Positions 8,090-17,785 of a stretch of 64,000 nt of DNA are shown piece by piece. A model generated the notes under the pieces. That model was not told where the DNA came from. It saw only the letters and a program-made list of their open reading frames with translations, and did no database searches. The position numbers were made by a program, and so were the translations under genes. Source of the stretch: Pelagomonas calceolata. Taxonomy: Eukaryota > Sar > Pelagophyceae > Pelagomonadales > Pelagomonadaceae. The DNA lies in the NCBI GenBank assembly GCA_918797485.1, contig CAKKNE010000001.1, positions 5,580,001 to 5,644,000 on the forward strand. Direction: 5' to 3'. Each line of letters starts with the position of its first letter. Position 1 is the stretch's first letter.

Positions 8090-9850
8090 ATGAGACAGCC
8101 CCTGTTAGCAATAATCTTGACTGCGGCCGCGGGTGACCCCATCGTCTACCACGTGCGCAACGTGCTGGACGGCGTCGAGCCCATCTGGGTGCGCAGCCAG
8201 CAGGACGACGCCGCGCAAGCGCTCTTCACGGCAGTAGCAAAAAATAATCTCCTCAGACGGCCGCCCATCGAGGAGGGCCAGACGAGCGCGTGGTACTTCT
8301 TCAAGGAGACGGACAAGAGCTTTTCGCGGTTGTTGGGGCGCTTGACGGTGGGCGCGAACGGCGTGCAGAACCAGACTAGAGTTGCGGCTTGTGGCACGCG
8401 GGACGCGCGGCGGTCGGAGGCGTGTGCCGGTTTTCTGACGGAAGACGCACTAGCAGCGAGGGAGACGCAGTTCCAGGCGTCGGCGGCGTCCTTGGATGCG
8501 GATGACGCCTTCTCGAGGTTACTACTGGGTTGTGCTTTAGCTGATGCCGGGGATCTACCGTCCTCGATAAGGGAACTCGAAACGGCGAAGAAGCTAGCTG
8601 GAAGAGATGCGAACATCGCCGAAGCACTGGCTAGAGTAGTGGTCGCCGCTCGTGTCTTGGAAGGCGGCGACGGCACGGCCATAAACGCGGTGAGAAAAAT
8701 GGGTGTAGGGGATGTGGATGCGGCCATCACGACGGGCGCGGCCCTCGCGCAACGCATGGCCGGGCGCCATTTGAGAGATGAGTGTGCGAAGAGCGACCCT
8801 GATGTGGCCCTCGTCGCGAAGATGCTCGCGGCCGGCGCCGACGCCGGGGAGAGAGACGCGCATGGCCGGACCGCGGTCATGCTCGCCGCATCCGAGAAGC
8901 ACGCGCATTTGGTGGAGACGCTCTGCGCGTATTCCATGCCGTTCCCGGAAGACGCGGCCCACGCCGCATTAGCGTCGGAGCACGATGCAAACGTCGTGCG
9001 CGCCTTGGAGCGCGCCTGCGGTTATGTGATTCAAAAGCCGCCCCGGGAAGCCGTGGGGAAGCAATTGGTTCGTTTTGTAAAGAGGTGGGTCCGGGCTTTG
9101 AAACGGCGCATTACGGTGACGCTCGATGCTGATGTTTCGATAGGCTCGCTCCTGTGGGCTTTATTAGCCGTCGGCGTCGCGGTCCTCGCGGTTGATAAAT
9201 CGTGGTTTGGTAGGGCGAAGGCGCCGGTCCCGCGCGCCGACGAGGAGCCCCTGCGACGCCGACCTTCGACCGAGTCCACGACGTCGCTGCGGACGCACGC
9301 CGACGCACCGACGTCGCGGCGCGAGTCGTCGCCGCCGCCGGGCTTGGAGGCGCCGCGGCCGCCGCCGCACGAGTCGCCGCAGGGCCGCGAGCGCCGCGGG
9401 CGCGAGTCGCCGCGCAGTACTACGGCCCCGCCGCCGGAGCCGCGGCTCAGCGTCGGGGCGCGCGCGCGGCTGCGCCGCGAGCGCGAGCGCGCCGCGGCCG
9501 AGGCCGTGGCGGTCGTGGAGACCGTGAGCGACCCCCCAACTCCGGAAAGGCCCGAGCAGGGCGAGCTGGCCGCTTTACAGGCCCTCGACGCGCGGCGCCT
9601 CTCGCCCGCGGCGCTGGACGCGTCCATGGAGCTCCTGCCCGATCTGTTGAGAAGGTGCGCGATCGAGCGCGCGCGGCGCGCGGCGGCCGAGGACGCCGGG
9701 ACGGAGTGCGTCGTGTGCCTCGAGGACGCGCGGTCCGTGGCGTTTGGGTGCGGCCACCTCTGCGTCTGCGAGGCGTGCGCGCCGACGGTCGTCGCGTGCC
9801 CGCTCTGCCGGGAGCCGGTCCGCGCGAAGCAGCGGATCTACTTTGACTGA
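8090..9850 (+). CDS. membrane RING-type E3 ubiquitin ligase with ankyrin-like region
   Basis: About 586 aa from the chosen start, which opens with a signal-like leader (MRQPLLAIILTAAAG). The middle has helical repeats including an ankyrin-like unit (DAHGRTAVMLAASEKHAHLV, nt 8860-8930), then one transmembrane helix (nt 9138-9195, GSLLWALLAVGVAVLAV), a Ser/Arg/Pro-rich low-complexity stretch and a C-terminal C3HC4 RING (nt 9703-9830: CVVCLEDARSVAFGCGH, CxxC, CPLCREPV) of the kind found in MUL1/IAP-like E3s. The likely role is membrane-bound ubiquitylation with the RING on the cytosolic side. An in-frame ATG upstream at 7964 is less likely because it would bury the leader. Confidence 0.75.
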   Translation: MRQPLLAIILTAAAGDPIVYHVRNVLDGVEPIWVRSQQDDAAQALFTAVAKNNLLRRPPIEEGQTSAWYFFKETDKSFSRLLGRLTVGANGVQNQTRVAACGTRDARRSEACAGFLTEDALAARETQFQASAASLDADDAFSRLLLGCALADAGDLPSSIRELETAKKLAGRDANIAEALARVVVAARVLEGGDGTAINAVRKMGVGDVDAAITTGAALAQRMAGRHLRDECAKSDPDVALVAKMLAAGADAGERDAHGRTAVMLAASEKHAHLVETLCAYSMPFPEDAAHAALASEHDANVVRALERACGYVIQKPPREAVGKQLVRFVKRWVRALKRRITVTLDADVSIGSLLWALLAVGVAVLAVDKSWFGRAKAPVPRADEEPLRRRPSTESTTSLRTHADAPTSRRESSPPPGLEAPRPPPHESPQGRERRGRESPRSTTAPPPEPRLSVGARARLRRERERAAAEAVAVVETVSDPPTPERPEQGELAALQALDARRLSPAALDASMELLPDLLRRCAIERARRAAAEDAGTECVVCLEDARSVAFGCGHLCVCEACAPTVVACPLCREPVRAKQRIYFD

Positions 9851-9880
9851 CATAATCTTTTTTGTCCTGTAGTTGTTTTT

Positions 9881-9906
9881 TTGCTAGTATCTCTACGCCG
9901 CTAGCT
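9881..9906 (+). promoter_or_regulatory. CTAG palindrome promoter element, degenerate copy
   Basis: TTGCTAGTATCTCTACGCCG then CTAGCT; the centre reads TCTCTAC rather than TCTTAC. It lies about 130 bp upstream of the next start at 10035. Confidence 0.5.
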
Positions 9907-10034
9907 TTTTCCGTCTGCTCTTTTCCTGCCGTATCCAGCTCGTCTTGCTGCACAACAGCCGCGCTATACAGTCAGAAACCGAGACACACACCACTAACAA
10001 CTTCTGCGCCTTCTGTCGCGCGCGGCTCGGCGGG

Positions 10035-10955
10035 ATGGGAAATAGGAGGCTTGGATCGCGCGCTCTCGCCCAGGTACAGAGGGCCAAGCGTGATCACAAG
10101 CGACGCCACGACACCGTCGACGCCTCGACGGTGGTGGCCGCCGCGCCGCGCGCGAGAAAGCGCGCGAGAAGATTGGCACAAAAAGACGCCGTCGAGGAGA
10201 CGGTGCAAGCCGCCGATCTAGAATCGCAGCTGAACCTCGCCAAGTGGGTGGACCGCGGCATTCCTTTAAAGACGCTGGAAGAGGTGATAGACCCGGAGTC
10301 CGAGGAGGAGTTCGCCCTGCTCGCGGCCGCGCTGCGGAGCGGTAAGCCGCTCGCCAAGTTCAGAGAGCAGGTCGAAAGGTCTCGCCGGCGCGTCGAGCGG
10401 GACAAGAAGCTGCGCGCGGCCGGCGCCGCGCTGAGGGACAAAGACGGCTTCTCGACGACGTATGTTCAGCGGGTATTGAATGCAGCTGGTGGAGTCACGT
10501 TGCGGGAGATGAAGGTCGTGCAGACGGGCGCGCAAGCTCGAGCGAAGCGAAAGCGCGACCGCGCCGTCGCAGCGCGCCCGGCCAACCTGCGGCCGTCCTA
10601 CGAGACACAGACGGCGGCGCCGGGCAACAACCCCAGCATTAAATCTCGAAAGGGGGATCGGAGCGGCGGCGTGCGCCTGCACCCGGAGACGAAGCGGCCG
10701 CAGGCCGAGATCAACGCCCAGGCGCAGCGCGTCACAGGACCTTACGCTCGGGGCACGTACCAGATGAAGATCCCGAAGAGTCTGTTCAGCAACAAAGCCC
10801 TCGCTCGCATGGGCTTCCGGCCGACGAAGAAGCCGAAGCGGCTCTTCTCCTTCAGCGGCCCCACCGCGAAGGACGACGCGCGGGCCTTCGACAAGAAGCT
10901 GATGGGGTGGCTCAAGAAGTGGAAGAAAGGGGTCGGGTCGCCGCCGCAGCCTTAG
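10035..10955 (+). CDS. basic nuclear-type protein, function unknown
   Basis: 306 aa, strongly basic, no signal peptide or membrane segment. It starts MGNRRLGSRALAQVQRAKRD and has a helical, charged middle (LEEVIDPESEEEFALLAAALRSGKPL) and a Lys/Arg-rich tail. I do not recognise the family. The start at 10035 was taken because upstream in-frame codons are not protein-like and because the promoter-type palindrome sits 130 bp before it. Confidence 0.5.
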   Translation: MGNRRLGSRALAQVQRAKRDHKRRHDTVDASTVVAAAPRARKRARRLAQKDAVEETVQAADLESQLNLAKWVDRGIPLKTLEEVIDPESEEEFALLAAALRSGKPLAKFREQVERSRRRVERDKKLRAAGAALRDKDGFSTTYVQRVLNAAGGVTLREMKVVQTGAQARAKRKRDRAVAARPANLRPSYETQTAAPGNNPSIKSRKGDRSGGVRLHPETKRPQAEINAQAQRVTGPYARGTYQMKIPKSLFSNKALARMGFRPTKKPKRLFSFSGPTAKDDARAFDKKLMGWLKKWKKGVGSPPQP

Positions 10956-11018
10956 TCGGCGCGACCGGGGCGCGTAATGTGTTATGCACGTGATCTCGAA
11001 GGGGGAGCGCGTCCACAT

Positions 11019-12563
11019 CGCCGAAGGATCTCCGCCGCAGACGCCGTCAAGAAGTAGAATCGCCCCGTCTAGTAACCGAGGCCACGGGGCCTCGGGCGCG
11101 CATCCGGCGAGGCCTCGGATACGTCGGATGGCTAGATGGCTACGATAACAACATTGATTATGGGCCTAAGGACGCCCCGACCGCGTCCTCACGCCTCGCT
11201 TGCACGAACCCCAGCATCGCCGGTCCGTCGAGGCGCGCGGCGACGGCGTGGCGCCACGGAAGCCGCGAGGCGGGCCGGCGAGACGGGCACGCGGGGCGAA
11301 GGGATGCGACGCGGACGGACGTAGGCCGATACATTCGGCGCCTTCTCTCTCATAAAACCGTTTCCGCAAGCGCTCCGACTCCGTCCACGGCTCAACAGCC
11401 CGAGCCGTAGATAAAACGCAACCACACGTTTCACGAAGCGCGATCTGCTGGCAGTGGGCGCGGACGCCTTCCGAGGCAGCCGCGCAACGCGTATTGTTCT
11501 GAGAGTTGAGCGTATCGAGAACGTCGCGGCCGCGCGCCCGTGCGGATGCCGCCGCACGACGACGATTCAGACGCATGATAGCGGTCAAGCTCAAGCTGCA
11601 AGGAGACGAAGGACGCAAGCGCCGTGCGCCGCGCTCGAACCACAACTACTCCAAATAAGCTTTTGCAGGCGCGAGGCGCCGCGCCGACTCGCCTCCCGCC
11701 GCCGCACGCGTTCTAGAGATAGTACGACACCTCGTCGCGCGTCGATGGCGCGCGGCCCTGGCGCTCGCGATGGCGAGGAGCCAGGCTTGGAATGGCACTC
11801 CAACTCGAAGGCGTGGGCGTCGACGGCCGTGGGCGTGCTTCCTGCCCTACGCGGCGTCTCGCATGCAAGAGGCTGCAGGAGGACGCCGCAGGCAGCCCCC
11901 GGACCCGGCGCCTCCGGAAATCCGGGGAGCCTGGAAGCTTGAGGGCAAGGTCGGCTGCACCTCAGCCGGCGCAGGCCGTTTTTTTTCGGATAATCCGTAC
12001 GAAATGCCTTCAAGACTCTTAGTTCGGGTTCCTGAGAGGCAAACATTGACTTGGATTCGACTCGCAGCTCCCCGGCGTCCGCAGACTTGTCATCCAACTC
12101 TCCAAAACACACACTCGCTCCCTAGCTAGTTGCGGTGGTTAGCTAACACATGGCAGCTCCACAGCTTCTGAACAGCTCGTAACGAGCGGAAACTGAGCAT
12201 GTGCCGCGCGATTTGGTATCTTCCCAGCTCACGCCCGCGTGCAGCGAGCCTGCCACCCCAAACGCTTCAGGACGCCCCGAAGCAGTGCCTGCAAGGCGTG
12301 GCCGGCGGGGCGCTGCGCTGCGACGGCGTGAGGCGACGAAACCGTCTCACTCCGTGATCCGCGACGACGCGCGGCTCGGGCGCCTAGCCAGGCCCTCTAC
12401 CCACCTGGAGCCTGTGCGAGGGACCCCACACCAGCGATGGAGGACTGCGGGGCAAAAACGGCCGCGATTCCGCGACGGCGGGCTCGAGTGTGTTTTGGCG
12501 CATAGGCGGCCGTTCGACGAGCTCTCCGTCAACCCCCTCAGCAGCCAGTTCTCGCAGACAATC
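11019..12563. other. 1.5-kb stretch without a supported gene
   Basis: Several open frames overlap here on both strands, but none has a recognisable domain and their composition is Arg/Ser/Ala-rich, as antisense of GC-rich DNA tends to be. One minus-strand frame begins plausibly (about 12112 downward, acidic, MCFGELDDKSADAGEL) and could be a first exon. An introner core (11739-11750) lies inside, so a decayed or multi-exon gene is possible. No tRNA or snRNA was recognised. Confidence 0.4.
11739..11750. mobile_element. solo introner core sequence
   Basis: GCGTCGATGGCG, identical to the core of the introner in the class V aminotransferase gene. Terminal repeats were not found around it. Confidence 0.35.
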
Positions 12564-13278
12564 ATGCCCGAGGTCGCGAGCATCAAGGTCGTCCTCGACA
12601 CGTCGCTCCAAGGGGCCAACACGATGTTCGGCGAAGCCTGCGAGTACGGCCTCAACACGGGCGACGTGATCCAGTCGACGGACTTCGGCAAAATGGTGCC
12701 GCTGTGCGTCACCAAGCCGGGTGACCTGAAGTTCGACAACGACATCTTATCCTGCTGCAAAAAACAGTGGAGCCAGATCGAGCACAAGCTCGAGGACGGC
12801 GTCCTGGGCGTCATGGCCTCCCTCCCCATCAGCACGCTCTTCGACGACGGCGTCGAGCTCATCCTCGCGGCCGACGGCGCGCCCAAGGAGGGCACGGTCA
12901 CCTTCAAGAAGTTGATGCGGTCCATCGGACCCGTGACGGCCGTCGCCTGCACGCGCGCAGCGTCCCCTCGACCTCATCGCGTTGTCGTAGGTGTCCGGGT
13001 GGCGCCACTCACTCTGCCACGTGTTACGCGCAGGCGTGCTCCGCGCCAAGGGCCAGCACGAGGAGATCATCGACTCCTCGCTCCGCGAGTGCAAGGAGCG
13101 CCGCGCGCTCAAGAAGGCCGCCGTCGCGCAGCGCGAGCACGAGAACGTCACGGCGGCCGGGAGCAGCGAGGACGCGGCGGCGGGCGCCGGGCACTGGGCG
13201 CAGGTCAGCGAGCCGGCGGCGAAGAAGGCGCGGTCGTGCACGTGCAACCGCCGGCCGTGCGTCTGCCGCGTCGACTGA
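12564..13278 (+). CDS. unknown protein, two exons
   Basis: Exon 1 12564-12948 and exon 2 13034-13278 give 209 aa. The frame of exon 1 degenerates after GPVTAVAC, and a good frame resumes 85 nt later. Joining at a GC donor (12949) and a CAG acceptor (13031-13033) restores one reading frame (VACVLRAKGQHEEI). The protein has a mixed alpha/beta N-terminal part (MPEVASIKVVLDTSLQG), a basic coiled region and a Cys-rich end (CTCNRRPCVCRVD). I do not recognise it. The frame is open well upstream of 12564, but that extension is low-complexity and probably 5' UTR. Confidence 0.5.
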
Positions 13279-13337
13279 GGGTGTAGTCTTCGGGCGCGGC
13301 TAAGTATAGAGTAGGTCTATGAAACCTGAGGAGTATT

Positions 13338-13356
13338 CTAGTGTCTTACAGGCCAT
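13338..13356 (+). promoter_or_regulatory. CTAG palindrome element, half copy between convergent genes
   Basis: CTAGTGTCTTACAGGCC followed by ATCGATGCG instead of GCTAGC. It is the one clear copy lying between two gene ends rather than upstream of a start. Confidence 0.4.
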
Positions 13357-13427
13357 CGATGCGACCAGTGGGGACTACTAAGACTCTAGTAAGAGACTTC
13401 GGTATTTATAAGTGCGGGACACGCGAA

Positions 13428-15038
13428 CTAAGCGGCGACCTTCTCGTCGGGCTTCGTCGCCTCCTCCCAAGATTGTTCGTCGTGCTTCTCGCTGAGTAAC
13501 TTGACGGGCTCCTCGCCGCGCACGGCCAGTTCGTCCACCAGAACCGTGGCCACATCGTCATCCGGGGCCTGGAACATGGCCTCCAAGAGCATCGATTCCA
13601 AGATGTTCCGCAAGGCTCTAGCTCCGGTCCGCTTCTTGATCGCCAACCGAGCCACTTCCGAGATGGCGTCCCGCGTGACCACAAAGTCCGCATCATTCAA
13701 CGCAAACAAGTATCTATACTGCTTTAAGAGAGCGTTCTTCGGCTCCGTCAGGACCTGTTTCAACTCACCTTCCGTCAACCGCTTTGTGGTAGTGATGATT
13801 GGGAACCGTCCAACAAACTCGGGGATCAACCCGTACCTCACCAAATCCGACGGCTCCGCCCGTGACATGACTTCGTCGAACGCTTGGTCCGCCCGATGGT
13901 CATCATTACTCTTCTCCCTAAAATCATGATCTAACTCGCTCCTCCGTAAAGGTGCTTCGAACCCTATGGAGGCTCTCTGAACTCGTCGAGATACGATCTG
14001 CTCCAGGCCATCGAAGGCCCCGCCACAAATGAACAAAATATGCGACGTGTCGATGGTCAGCGCGTCGCGATCGCGAGGATTCTTCCTCGCACCATCCTTC
14101 GGAACGGTAACAGTAGTACCTTCGCAGATCTTGAGCAATGCTTGTTGGACGCCTTCCCCGGAAACATCTCGCGTGATGGAGACGTTCTCGCCACCTTTCC
14201 TTGAAACCTTGTCTATTTCATCGATATACACAATGCCGCGCTCCGCCCTCGCGACGTCCGAACCCGCTTCTCTGTAGAGTTTGTAGAGTATTGATTCGAC
14301 GTCATCTCCCACATAACCAGCTTGCGTTAACGACGTCGCATCCACGATCGCAAGCGGCGCGTCGACCAATTTGGCTAGGGTCTTGGCCATGAGCGTTTTA
14401 CCACTCCCTGTGGGGCCTAACAGGAGCACGTTGGACTTGTCCAGCTCCACGGCCTCCACGTCTAGTGATTTTTCGCTTGTCTGTTCCTCCTCTTGCGTCC
14501 CGGACAGCTGCGCGAGGTTGTGCAAACTCAATGGTTTTTCGAGGTGGTCGTCGGGGAGTAGTTGCTCGATCTCCTTGGGCTTGTGCTTCGCCTCCCGCTC
14601 CTTGGCGACGGCGAGGCGCTGGTAGTGGTTGTGCACGGCGACGCTCAAAGCCATCTTGACCGATCTTTGTCCTATAGCATGTTCTTCCAACCCGGCGAAG
14701 ATCTGGCGCGGCGTGGGGACGTGCTGCTTTGGGGCTTCTTGAGGCTGGTCCGGCTCCTCCACCAACCGATGTTCGCTCGCCACGAACCATCCCGAACAGA
14801 CCGAACAGTAGAAGGCCGAGTCTTCTTCCTTGGTTGATGCTCTAGCAAATACTAAGGACATGCTGCCGCACTTCGGGCACTTCGAGCCGAGGTGGGCGCC
14901 TCCATTTCCACCGTGCGAGGAGCTGCGGCGGACCTGCCGCGCCGTCGTCGCCAGCACTGGTAACGTGGTGAGCCGCGGCGTGCCGAAGCGGCGCGCGCAC
15001 GTCGCGAGGCGGCGCGAGCTTGCTCTGATGTTGCGCAT
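13428..15038 (-). CDS. clpX: ClpX, ATP-dependent unfoldase of the mitochondrial Clp protease
   Basis: 536 aa. An Arg/Ser-rich, acid-free N-terminus ([19 protein letters not shown]) fits a mitochondrial presequence. A four-cysteine zinc-binding domain follows (C54 and C57, then the CSVC pair), as in bacterial ClpX. The AAA+ module has Walker A GPTGSGKT (about 210), Walker [10 protein letters not shown] (about 270), [13 protein letters not shown] and the sensor-2 region [13 protein letters not shown]. ClpX unfolds substrates and feeds them to the ClpP peptidase in the matrix. Length and domain order match the family; single exon. Confidence 0.95.
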   Translation of the reverse strand: MRNIRASSRRLATCARRFGTPRLTTLPVLATTARQVRRSSSHGGNGGAHLGSKCPKCGSMSLVFARASTKEEDSAFYCSVCSGWFVASEHRLVEEPDQPQEAPKQHVPTPRQIFAGLEEHAIGQRSVKMALSVAVHNHYQRLAVAKEREAKHKPKEIEQLLPDDHLEKPLSLHNLAQLSGTQEEEQTSEKSLDVEAVELDKSNVLLLGPTGSGKTLMAKTLAKLVDAPLAIVDATSLTQAGYVGDDVESILYKLYREAGSDVARAERGIVYIDEIDKVSRKGGENVSITRDVSGEGVQQALLKICEGTTVTVPKDGARKNPRDRDALTIDTSHILFICGGAFDGLEQIVSRRVQRASIGFEAPLRRSELDHDFREKSNDDHRADQAFDEVMSRAEPSDLVRYGLIPEFVGRFPIITTTKRLTEGELKQVLTEPKNALLKQYRYLFALNDADFVVTRDAISEVARLAIKKRTGARALRNILESMLLEAMFQAPDDDVATVLVDELAVRGEEPVKLLSEKHDEQSWEEATKPDEKVAA

Positions 15039-15617
15039 TGTTAGTTGCGTACCGTGTACACTATGGAGCGAGTAGAATCACCAGACAGCGGCCCGAGAGG
15101 CGCAACACGCACTTGTAGCAGTTTTTTCGTATGGCCTGTCCTCTTCAACGCCGGCACGTGGCTGCACGAAGTTTTGCGAGGGCCTTGAAATCGTTTAGTA
15201 GACACGTTTGCAGCGATCGAACGCGTGTGGGCTCGATCCGACAGCTCACACGTTGGGTCGGAGCACTTTGCTGAAGGTAGTGACAAGTGCGTTTATTCAC
15301 GCTGCCCGCGCCCGCCAAAAGGTCCGAAATGCACGCGACTCGTCCCGTGAGAGCTCCAAAGACCTCTCATTTTTGAATTTTTCGCTAAAGTTCATAAAAC
15401 GGGTTTTTCCACGACTGTGAATCGGGCTTTTTTCAGCGCGCAAGGCCTTAGAACTTGGTTTCGCGCTTTTTGGCAATCCCGCAGTGCCTACTTTCGGCAT
15501 CAATCAAAACCGGGCGTTCTGGGAGCCGTGAGGGGCCCTGCTAAGGCTGAGGCTTTGCACTGCGCGCAGAGCAACGCGGCCGACGCGCAGCACCAACACA
15601 AACACAAAAAAGCGTGA
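15039..15617. other. 580-bp intergenic stretch, AT-richer
   Basis: It lies upstream of the ClpX start and upstream of the next plus-strand gene, so it is a divergent promoter region. It contains A/T-rich blocks (about 15300-15440) unlike the GC-rich neighbours. No gene or repeat was identified. Confidence 0.5.
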
Positions 15618-16253
15618 ATGGGAGAAGCCCACCGCGCCTTCACGAGCATGGATCGAGTGTTACAAAGAACAACAACAAATTCAGACAACAAGGTGTCGAA
15701 ACTCATCGACCAGCTCAAAGCGAGGACCGACGAGTTCACGGCCGCGACGAACAAGACCATGAACGCGATCAACCCGACCGAAACTTTGGTAGCGCGCATG
15801 CGCGCGTATGGGACTGCCGTCTCCGTCGGCGTCTTTATTGGAGCCGCGGTGACGGCCGGCGTGCTGGCCGGGCTGGCGTCTTTAGCCGCTATGAGAGCAC
15901 CCCAACTGAAGGAAGCGCGCGAGGAGGCGAAACGGATATTTAAGAAGTTCACCGCCGGCGGGCCGTCGCCGCCCCCGGAGGACACTCACCTAGAAGAGCG
16001 CGTCGGTGACATGGAGCGGAGGCTCGGCGAGACGCGCGTCACGCTCCAGGAGCGCGTCACGGCCGTCGAGGCCATGGAGACCACCGGCCGCCAGGCCCTC
16101 GAGGCCCGGGTGCTGGAGCTCGAGATGCGCGTGCCGAACTTGGTAGCCTTGCAGGAGCGCATCGACAACGTCGAGCTGAGCATCGCGCGGCTCGCAGCGA
16201 TCGAGGAGCAGGTCGCGAGCGGCTCCAAGCTCTCATCACGTAGAATGTCATAA
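15618..16253 (+). CDS. coiled-coil membrane protein, unknown
   Basis: 211 aa. One hydrophobic segment (nt 15822-15890, SVGVFIGAAVTAGVLAGLASL) separates an N-terminal helical region from a long heptad-rich coil with repeated hydrophobic spacing (RLGETRVTLQERVTAVEAME, then VLELEMRVPNLVALQERI). It may be a tethering or organelle-shaping protein, but no family was recognised. A second Met ten codons in could be the start. Confidence 0.55.
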   Translation: MGEAHRAFTSMDRVLQRTTTNSDNKVSKLIDQLKARTDEFTAATNKTMNAINPTETLVARMRAYGTAVSVGVFIGAAVTAGVLAGLASLAAMRAPQLKEAREEAKRIFKKFTAGGPSPPPEDTHLEERVGDMERRLGETRVTLQERVTAVEAMETTGRQALEARVLELEMRVPNLVALQERIDNVELSIARLAAIEEQVASGSKLSSRRMS

Positions 16254-16318
16254 CGAGAAGTGTTTTTAACGTGCGCGGGGGGAGAGATGTCGCGACAAGC
16301 GCGACAAGGGAAGAGGAC

Positions 16319-17468
16319 CTAGTAGCCGCCGCCGCCGTAGCCGCCGCCGCCACCACCACTAGGAGCGTTCGGGCAGTCTCTTGAAATATGCCCGGGCTGG
16401 CCGCAGTTGTAGCAGAGGCGGTCGCCGCCGCCGCCGCCGCCGCCGTTCGGCGCGTTGGGGCAGTCTCTGGAGATATGCCCCGTCTGGCCGCAGTTGTAGC
16501 AGGCCCGGTCGGAGGACCGGCCGCCTCCAAAGGACGCGAAGGCGTCGTCGCGCGACCCGGCGTTCGGGCAGTCCCGCGATATGTGGCCTAATTGCCCGCA
16601 GTTGTAGCACTCCTTCTGGGAGCCGCCGCCGAACGACGCGAACGCGTCGTCGCGCTCGCGGCGCTGGCCGGACGGCGGGTTCGGGCAGTCCCTACTAATG
16701 TGGCCCGGCTGGCCGCAGTTGTAGCACGTCCTTCCGCCACCACCGCCCCCAAACGACGCGAAGGCGTCGTCGTCCTGGGAATTTCTTCGATCTCTGGTGG
16801 CATTGGTCCGCCCTTCCGAGACCCTCGTCCGGTAGGCCTCCTTGGCCTTCTTCGCCGCCTCGCTCTCCATCGTGCCGACCTTCACGCGCTGCACGTCGGC
16901 CGGCAGGAAGGTCTTCATGGCCGACTGGACGTGGTCGACCCAGCCCTCGCCCTCCGTGGCGTTTCTGATAATCACCTCCAATTCCCGCGCGTTCTTGCAG
17001 GCGAGGACCTTGGCGCCGTCGAGCTTGGCGCCTTCGAAGATCTTGACGAGCTTGGCTTCGCGGTCTTCGCGGATGAAGGCGGGCGTCGCCCGCAATTTGC
17101 CCGCCGCGACCATGGTATCACAACACTTCGCCGCGAGCTCGGCGCTCGTCCACTTCTCGTCGCAGGCGTTTTCTACAACAGGAGCGTCGCTCGTCGTCTT
17201 GACGATCTTGATCTCCGGCTTTTTCGGGGCTTCCTCTAGGGTAGTGTCGGCGACGGCTTGTGTGGCGTCGGCGACGGCGGCGTCCGTGGCCTGCGTTGCG
17301 TTGTAAGGGTTACGACGGCGGCGCGGTGACGTGCTCTCTGGTCCACGTCTGCTGTTCTCATGTTTTGGCTCTCCCTACTGTTTTGGCTCTCCCTATCTCT
17401 CTCTCGCATAAGGGTGGGCGTCGTTCACTACACTGCAAGATCACGGCGTTCTCGACGACTGCAGCCAT
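16319..17468 (-). CDS. CCHC zinc-knuckle nucleic-acid-binding protein, two exons
   Basis: The C-terminal half holds four CCHC knuckles of the form CYNCGQxGHISRDCP separated by repeats of DDAFASFGGG and glycine runs, as in CNBP/GIS2-type single-stranded nucleic-acid binders. The frame stays open upstream of the first internal Met (17113) through EKWTSAELAAKCCDT and an Ala/Asp-rich stretch to a CAG acceptor at 17291-17293. A short first exon MAAVVEN(A) at 17445-17468, ending at a GT donor at 17444 (or a GC donor at 17447), joins in frame and gives about 331 aa. The N-terminal 140 residues have a lysine-rich helical fold I do not recognise. The knuckles are certain; the first exon is inferred. 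Confidence 0.75.
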
Positions 17469-17785
17469 TTTCGTAGCAAACGTCCAGTTGTGCGGCTCTC
17501 ACCCAGCGTTTTTGCAAGCGCTTCCGCCTCGCTCATGAGCTGCCCAGCCTCCGCGAAACGCCCATCGACGCCTCTAAGCAAGCTTGCATACGCCGTTGAC
17601 GTGTCCGCGCGTGCATTTCACGCCTGTTTCAGCTACCGTTTCACAAACGCACTAGAGAGAGCAAAAACTCGACCGACATCGTAGCCTTGTTGCCTGCTGC
17701 ATACGGCACGCCCGACAAGCAGCGCTCGCTGTAGTGCCGCATCCGTGCTCGGACAGCACTGCCGAACTGCAAAACCAATTGCAAC
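17469..17785. other. divergent promoter region
   Basis: About 320 bp between the starts of the zinc-knuckle and TPR-AHA1 genes. No CTAG palindrome and no gene was seen. Confidence 0.5.

Noticed and set aside
9031-9627. Minus-strand open frame opposite the RING ligase
   Set aside because: Ser/Arg-rich antisense of a real gene with a clear RING and membrane helix.
11166-11645. 159-codon minus frame in the 11-12.5 kb gap
   Set aside because: Low-complexity, no motif and no homologue I can name; kept only as part of an unassigned stretch.
13374-13395. Second CTAG-type motif next to the half palindrome at 13338
   Set aside because: It matches only ACTCTAGTAAGAGAC loosely, too little to call a copy.
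16741-17113. Start of the zinc-knuckle protein at the Met at 17113
   Set aside because: The frame is coding-like for another 180 nt upstream, and a short first exon joins in frame.
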